From the NCBI GenBank assembly GCA_003184365.1, contig NKYR01000037.1, positions 62,001 to 126,000 on the forward strand: a stretch of DNA of 64,000 bases, written 5' to 3'. Positions 58,175-64,000 of this stretch are shown here, one piece after another. The number at the start of each line of letters is the position of its first letter. Position 1 is the first letter of the stretch. The notes beneath the pieces were generated by a model. It searched no databases and was not told where the DNA came from. It saw only the letters and a program-made list of their open reading frames with translations. Origin of the DNA: Evernia prunastri (Eukaryota > Ascomycota > Lecanoromycetes > Lecanorales > Parmeliaceae). The position numbers and the translations under genes were made by a program.

Positions 58175-59191
58175 CTATCTAAAGTACAGTTTGCTTGGCT
58201 TTGCTATATCAGCTTTCTCAAGATCGATCTCAGAAGAGCAAGCGGGAGATGTAGAAGGTGCAAAGCCCGCCGGTCCACCGTCCTCCAAATTTGTCAGTAG
58301 CGTTCTCCGGCCAAAGCTGATGGGCTGCGCCATTTGCGGGAAGCAGTAGCCAGGGTGAAAGAGCGTCAACGCAACGGCAGCAACAGAACACATGACGCTG
58401 TCCAGCGCGATGAACTCGGTCTGATCCTGCATGAGTGGATTGCCCCATCCGCCCATCATCTCTGCAATTCTGTAGACGCATCGGGCGAAGATGGTTAGGA
58501 AGGCGATGACTACGGCGCCCGCAAAGAGCTTGAAGCGCAATGTCTGTAGTTGACGGTCGACCGGTGGTTCTTCCGTCTCTGGGACTCCATTGCGCCGGGC
58601 GAGGTGGCGGCGGAGGAAGAACAGCCCGGCCAACGCCGCAAAGATTGCGAGCGTGACAACTTGCATGATAATGCCGGCAATCGCGATGTTGCTTCCGAGG
58701 TCCAATTGACTGGAATCCCCATTGGCGCCAGCGGACAATCCTCCACCAGCTGCCTGCAGACTTAGCGAAACGCAGTCGCCGCCGATGAAGAGCCAAGTGT
58801 AGTATTTAGGCTTGAGATAGCTGTACTGCGGTCCGAATGCCTTGACGACATGCTTCAACGTCAAGTAGACCCCCATGGCTAGCCAAGCGGGACCCATGAT
58901 CAGACAGCAAATCTGCATCGTGAAGCCATTGTTCGAGAAGGGATTATGGTGAAGCATGAGGCGGCCGACGTAGCCGACCGCTTCGACGAGACAGCCGCAG
59001 GAGAGGGCGAAGGCGAAGGTCCATGTCCGGTATCTGATGCCGAGGTAGACTTGGGTGAGGAGCAGGATGATGAAGAGAGCGAGGAAGAAGGCGTTGGCTG
59101 GGAGGGATGGGAAGTAGCCATAGATGGAGTCTTGGATGAGACAGATGGGGGTGACGGCGTCACAGGTGTATACATTGGCGGTTGAAGACAT
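58175..59191 (-). CDS. RTA1-like seven-helix membrane protein
   Basis: A single exon, 338 residues from the ATG at 59191 (an upstream in-frame ATG at 59227 would add 12). Seven hydrophobic helices are visible. Family features include YGYFPSLPANAFFLALF at helix 1, YVGRLMLHHNPF, a helix near ICLIMGPAWLAMGVYLTL-type sequence, and the GGDCVSLSLQAAGGG signature of RTA1/RSB1 proteins. These fungal plasma-membrane proteins are linked to lipid translocation and resistance to membrane-active compounds, though the mechanism is poorly known. The C-terminal about 40 residues are hydrophilic and cytosolic. It sits outside the apparent PKS cluster; a role there cannot be excluded. Confidence 0.9.
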   Translation of the reverse strand: MSSTANVYTCDAVTPICLIQDSIYGYFPSLPANAFFLALFIILLLTQVYLGIRYRTWTFAFALSCGCLVEAVGYVGRLMLHHNPFSNNGFTMQICCLIMGPAWLAMGVYLTLKHVVKAFGPQYSYLKPKYYTWLFIGGDCVSLSLQAAGGGLSAGANGDSSQLDLGSNIAIAGIIMQVVTLAIFAALAGLFFLRRHLARRNGVPETEEPPVDRQLQTLRFKLFAGAVVIAFLTIFARCVYRIAEMMGGWGNPLMQDQTEFIALDSVMCSVAAVALTLFHPGYCFPQMAQPISFGRRTLLTNLEDGGPAGFAPSTSPACSSEIDLEKADIAKPSKLYFR

Positions 59192-59843
59192 GATGGATGA
59201 GGAAATGGTAGAGTAAGCAGGGCGCAAAGGCGGAAGGGTGATGAATCGGAAGGAAGGCGGAGCGGGAGTATTCTTGCACGGGTTGTTCAGGATGAGAAGA
59301 GAGTGGTTTGCGACGATGCTGGATTGCTATGTGAGAATCTATCCTCTTATATACAATCATGACAATTATGACAGTAATAGTAGAAAGGAGAGAGATGACG
59401 CAAATCGATTGCCTTTAGGACTTCTCAACTATTACCTCTTTGGGAGCACTTTCCGCAGGCACGATTAAATTCAACAGCAGTTTAGAATGCAGGCATGAGA
59501 CTTTATGCATGTTGGATAGTGGATACATCGACATGTTATATACATGTAGATCTTAGGAAGTACGCAACAATTTGCAAACAATTTGCAACAATTCTACCGA
59601 GCGGCGAGTACAGTAGATCAATCGGCGCTAAACCCGTAAGGGTCGACTTTCCGTAGCGCAAAATTAATTTTGGTGCTAACAAATCGAGCTCTCTCAACTT
59701 CTACTCTTCTTAGCCTAGCTTCTCTATCCTTCCACCACCATACCTTACCATGCGTAGCTATCTGCCAGGTGCTGCTGGATAGCAGTGGCCAATCATGCAT
59801 TCGTGCATACGAGTACGCTTCTTTGCAAGAACTATTGGGACCC
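59192..59843. other. Divergent promoter of RTA1-like and Zn2Cys6 genes
   Basis: Shared upstream region of two divergently transcribed genes; the regulator may control its neighbour. No gene seen. Confidence 0.4.
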
Positions 59844-61573
59844 ATGCCGCATACAGGAAAGCCCAGTGGGGCTTGTCAGCAGTGCAAGCAGCGCCATGTA
59901 AAGGTCAAACGACTCTCGAACCCTTAGCCTTTTGTCCTTCAAGTACCTCGTTGTTGATATTGAGCAGTGCGATGAAGCAAGACCTGCTTGCGGCAAATGC
60001 GTGAAAGCCAAACGAGTGTGCTCGGGCTACTCCGAAGGATTGGATCTCGTCCTGCGCCATCAGAACCAAACTGCAAAAGCTGGAGTGGACAGACGAGTGC
60101 ACAGAAATAAGAGCAGGTCCCTAACGCCTGACAGTCCGTTTGAGCCTCCACCATCTACCGCCCTTGCTGTGGCCCACCCCCTTCATGAGCCGGAAGAGAC
60201 AAGTGCGCTATGCTTCTTCGTCTCCACCTTCGTGCTTTATGGACGAGATCCCCAAGCTGACCGAGGGTTTCTCGAGTTCCTACCGTGTCTGTTCAACAGT
60301 CTACGGCCAGGCTCCCCTCTGTCGCTGTGTCTCGCCGCGGTGTCTAATCTTCTCTTCAGTAAGTGGGAGCGCAAAAGGCATGAAGCTGAACGCTATGCGT
60401 TCTCTTCTTACACAAAAGCATTAAAAGCTACTAGAATGGCGTTGCAAGATCCATTCGAGAGCGTGACTGATGAAACTTTGATGGCGGTGTGTCTGCTTGG
60501 GCTCTACGAGGTATGTGCAGTAGTCTGCATGCAATTTTAGGGCACATGCGGTCTTTACCGCCACCTCAAATGAACTCTGTGTGAAGCTATACCGCTGACT
60601 ACATCAGGCTGGAATCAATGCCATGAACTCCCGAATTTCGCCTCCAACCCATTTCAATGGTGCCGCCGCCTTGATCCAACAGAGAAAAACCAATGGTCAT
60701 ATGACGGATCTTTCCAAGAGGTTACTAATAGCAGTCAGAAGCAACATTGTAAGTTTCTTGCAGATTACGAAGATTCCGTGGATTGACCGCCTGCAGGTTT
60801 TCCGAGCGATCCATTTCTCATCTCCCATAGACACAGCTTGTAGAGTCTGGGAAGAAGACCTCGATGACATGCCTCAAAATCCTGCGGCTTTATTGGACCT
60901 CAAGTCCGTTGATGTAGCAGACCTTCTCGTTGATGCCGCACACACGCCTCCCAAGGTCTTTGACTTAGGCGATGAAGAGGACGAATCATCGTGTTCTACA
61001 GATGAGCTACTGGAAAGGGCACAGGCTATAGATGCTAGTCTAGCGTCCTGGTCTGAGATGTTACCCCTACACTGGTACCCTGTCCGAGTCTCCAAGGACA
61101 CCATACCACAGGAAGTCATTAGCGCTGGATTGTACAAAGACAGCTGTGAAATATATCCGGACATTATGATCTGCAGCACTTGGAACGACTGGCGAGTCGC
61201 TCGTCTCAAAGTACTTCATCTCATCGCCAAGCTCCGTCACATTGATAGCATTGATCGTGGTGAAAATGGTGCACACATCATCAACGAAATACAACAGCTG
61301 GTGGATGGAATCTGCGCTAGCGTGCCGTTCTCTTTGGGTAGTCGCACTGACTCTACCCCCTTATACCAGGCTGAAGTAGTCTACCCTGGACTCGATGGGC
61401 GTCTGAACTCGAAGGAGCATCAAAAAGCTGCCGGAGCATATGGAGGATGGTACTTATTCAGCCCTTTCAAAGAGACAATGGAAATGGGACCGTATATCGG
61501 CGAAGACCAGCAGCAATGGCTGCTATCTCAACTTTGGCGTCTTGCAAAAGTGTCGGATGTTGTGCCGACTTAG
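59844..61573 (+). CDS. Zn2Cys6 transcription factor
   Basis: Exons 59844-59903, 59968-60510, 60608-60748 and 60797-61573 encode 506 residues. Cysteines at 11, 14, 21, 28, 31 and 38 give the exact C-x2-C-x6-C-x6-C-x2-C-x6-C binuclear cluster, formed only after removing the first intron, whose GTCAAA donor is weak. Intron 3 (48 bp, GTAAGT...GATTGACC...CTGCAG) is a multiple of three. The basic linker (KSRSLTPDS) is followed by a fungal-specific middle region with LLGLYE and the RKTNG motif. It is a nuclear DNA-binding regulator. It is divergent from the RTA1-like gene and about 7 kb from the MFS gene; its targets are unknown. Confidence 0.85.
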
Positions 61574-62019
61574 TCATGCGAAAACATTTGCGTTGTAGCG
61601 CAATTATTCGGAGTGATCTCACCGCAAGCTTAGAGTGTCCTCTAAACAGAGGCCTAGATGTTCTATACCTCTAGGCTTATCTGTGCAGTTTAAAGTGCAA
61701 GCACAATTCGTACCAGACACGCGAGAATGTCGGTGTATTCGTTCTCAGGCTGCCTGTGTACGTTACAACGCGCCAGTCACACATCGTCATAAAAGGGAGC
61801 GGCATGTTTGGAGAAGTGCGAGCTAGTCAAATCTCGTCTCTAGTGCAACAATGTCCGCACAATGGGCACATGGAAGCATGCTATGGCTTTCAAGAAAAGG
61901 AATGGAGAAAGCATTTATGAAGACACATAACCTGGCAAAGACATAGATATGCTCGCTGCCTGACAGTCCTTCCAATCTTCACTTGAGCCTTCACCTCCCG
62001 AGGCGCCCTAGCTCTTCAC
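61574..62019. other. Convergent 3' spacer
   Basis: Spacer between the 3' ends of the regulator (plus) and the last gene (minus). Nothing seen. Confidence 0.4.
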
Positions 62020-63818
62020 TCAATCAAAGCGTTCCACTCGATAATTAGAAGTGCCTGGATAACCCGGAAGATCCGCCATTTTGGGAATCGCCTCGGAAGT
62101 CGAAGCAGCACCAATTTTCGAAGCCGGGGCCCCCTGGTTCGCAAATTCTGTTTCGATGCGCTTGCCAACTTCACCTTCAAAAAACTTCTGCATGTCAAAG
62201 TCGACCAGATCAATTTCCTTCAGCATTGCTTCGAAAGCGATATAGACGTCATTGATAGCATTGTGAATCTCCAGTTTGCTGGTACTTCTTCCTCGGGCTG
62301 CTTCACGAGCAATTTGCATCTTGTTGTAAAAGTTATCGAAAGCGGTCTTCATTGCTCGAAAGACATTATGGACTTTATCAACAGTCTGTGTCGTTTTGAG
62401 TTCAAATAATATGCGATGGGTAACCGGGGAACTGGACGAAGCCTTATCCAAATTCGGTGGAGGGCCCCCGTCCGCGCTATCCTCAACGTCTCTGAAAGCA
62501 GCAACCGCCTTCTGTACAGAGGCCTGGCCTAAGTTCTGATCCGAGGTTGGTTCGGTATCTCCTTGAACGTAGGCAAACATGTCCTTTTCCCAGCCATGGA
62601 GCAGGATCGTCATTTGCTCAACAAGGAGTTGCTTCATGGTATCAACGCGCGTTTCGACCTTTGGAATTTCGGCCTTTGCGCGAACAGGCAAAGCCCTGCT
62701 ACCTTTTGCAGCAGCTCTCCTTATCGCCTTCACATACGTGGACATTCTCTTAGCGTCCTTGAACATTGTCTCCGGATCTGCATAATTGTCAAGGTCTGGG
62801 AATCCAGCGTTTGCACTGTCAGCCCTGGCATTATCGACCTTCCTAGCAGCGGCCTGGATCGCCTCAGGAATCCAGTCGATGCTCGCAAGATCCTTTTCAA
62901 CATGCGCATATCTCGCATAACCACCCTCACTGGTCTCAGGATTTCCCAATTTGAACACGAAAGCATCACCAAACACCGGCACGTCCATGCCTGCGAAAAC
63001 GGCATTGTCGTTCCGTGGGGATGTAGCCTTCGGATACTCCCCCCTGTTTACGTACAGGAAGTAAGGCGTAGGGTTGCCTTCTCGTTCCATCCTGACAATC
63101 CTCTGCGCCGTCCCGGCGGCGTCGTTGAGCAAGCCCCAGTAGTATGCGACGTTCGGGATGTTCTTGAAGAAAAAGGTCTGGGGGTGGCGGTAGGCGGTGT
63201 CAGGGATCACGTACACTACGACCCGCCGCATAGAGCGTGGCTTGCCATCCTTACTTACGGGGATGCGGGTGATGTAGACCTGGGGGAACCCGCCAGACAC
63301 CCTGGCGTTGGCTACGATGGCGGCCCCCGGTGAAGGCCCCGGCGTAGATTTCACTTCTGGTTGCTTACCTTTACCCGCGGGGTTCTCCGGCTGCTCGGGT
63401 GGGGCTTCTTGAGGCTGTTCGCTGTCAAGGCCGGCTTGCACCGGTCGTTCGACTTGCTTGCCTTTGGGGTTGGCCTGGGTGGATGGACGGGGGTGAGATT
63501 CCTCCGGTTGCTTTCCCTTGTTGCTTGCTTCTCGCGGAGGTTGCATCGGCTGCTCGACTGGATGAGGACGCCCCGCCTCAGACCCTGCTTGAGTCGACTG
63601 CTTGGGCGGGAGCTGCTGGGGCTTCTTGCTCGTTGCTTTGGCGTGTACGGGCTGGTTGGGAGGTCGCTGCACTGGCTCTTTGCCCTTGGAGGTCCCTTGC
63701 AGTGACTGCTCCGTTGGGGGCTGCTGGGACTTCTTGCTCTTCCGGTCTCATTTTCAGCGTGTGTATATGTCACGATGGAAAAAAATGTCCGATTACTCAC
63801 CTGCTTTGATGGAGGCAT
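62020..63818 (-). CDS. Unrecognised 578-residue protein with Pro/Lys-rich N-terminus
   Basis: A tiny first exon (63818-63801, six codons MPPSKQ) joins across a 62-bp intron (GTGAGT...GAAG) to 63738-62020. The join is supported because SKKSQQPP after it echoes SKKPQQLPP further on. Residues about 1-145 are disordered, with a reiterated KGKQ(P/V)E motif and many Pro, Gln and Lys. About 150-260 looks like a folded beta-rich domain (RRVVVYVIPD, YFLYVNRGEYP). The rest is helical and ends in charged helices. There is no signal peptide, membrane segment or catalytic motif. I do not recognise the family; a cytosolic or nuclear lineage-specific protein is likely. Confidence 0.68.
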
Positions 63819-64000
63819 CCTCACGACGCAGTATGGAAAAAAATAGATTAGTGTTCTGTTGTTTAAGAATTACCCGCGATTCTTGAAGGCTGTGAGCTTG
63901 ACTGATGACTTTTCAAAGAGAGAAAAGAGAAGAAAAAAAGAAAAAAAACGAGGAAGGAGCGAGATCATAGAGCCCCTGGCCATCGATATAACACACATAT
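63819..64000. promoter_or_regulatory. Upstream region of the last gene
   Basis: Purine-rich on the plus strand (about 63916-63960), that is, pyrimidine-rich on the coding strand of the 578-residue gene, as is common just upstream of fungal starts. Confidence 0.45.

Overview
The window looks like nuclear DNA of a filamentous ascomycete (Pezizomycotina). Genes are short and lie on both strands. Most are split by 45-140 bp introns with GT...CTAAC/CTGAC...AG signals. The gene families are typical of moulds: a non-reducing polyketide synthase, Zn2Cys6 regulator, RTA1 protein, MYND protein and Ser/Thr-rich wall proteins. I could not place it to class. All gene models were spliced by hand from frame, splice signals and family motifs; nothing was searched against a database.

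Layout. 1-4.1 kb is repeat-derived: an inverted-repeat element with a 4-bp flanking duplication (821-1715), a truncated near-identical second copy that starts at an ambiguous base, and AT-rich decayed DNA. 4.1-14.2 kb holds a small secreted protein, a secreted zinc metalloprotease, a Ser/Thr-rich surface protein, a MYND-finger protein and an aminoglycoside-phosphotransferase-like kinase. 15.4-20.6 kb holds three tandem genes of one unrecognised helical family plus a possible fragment. 21.2-32.2 kb holds a mitochondrial 1-Cys peroxiredoxin, a large secreted GPI-type repeat protein, a stand-alone adenylation enzyme, an E2 ubiquitin-conjugating enzyme of the UBC7/UBE2G type set among long G/C homopolymers, and another GPI-type wall protein.

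34.0-52.9 kb is a secondary-metabolite cluster. It contains a 2494-residue non-reducing PKS (SAT-KS-AT-PT-ACP-CMeT-hydrolase, the architecture of methylated-orsellinate synthases such as AusA and MpaC), a cytochrome P450, a SAM-dependent methyltransferase resembling the carboxyl methyltransferases of dimethylorsellinate meroterpenoid pathways, and an MFS exporter. The likely flow is PKS makes a C-methylated aromatic acid, the methyltransferase and P450 tailor it, and the MFS protein exports it. No prenyltransferase, flavin epoxidase or intact terpene cyclase is visible. One short membrane-type exon in the PKS-P450 gap could be a cyclase relic, but this is weak.

52.9-64 kb holds a pyrimidine-rich stretch without genes and with a strong hairpin, a six-helix membrane protein, an RTA1-family protein, a Zn2Cys6 regulator with a clear zinc cluster, and an unrecognised 578-residue protein with a proline/lysine-rich N-terminus. 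No tRNA, rRNA or CRISPR array was found.
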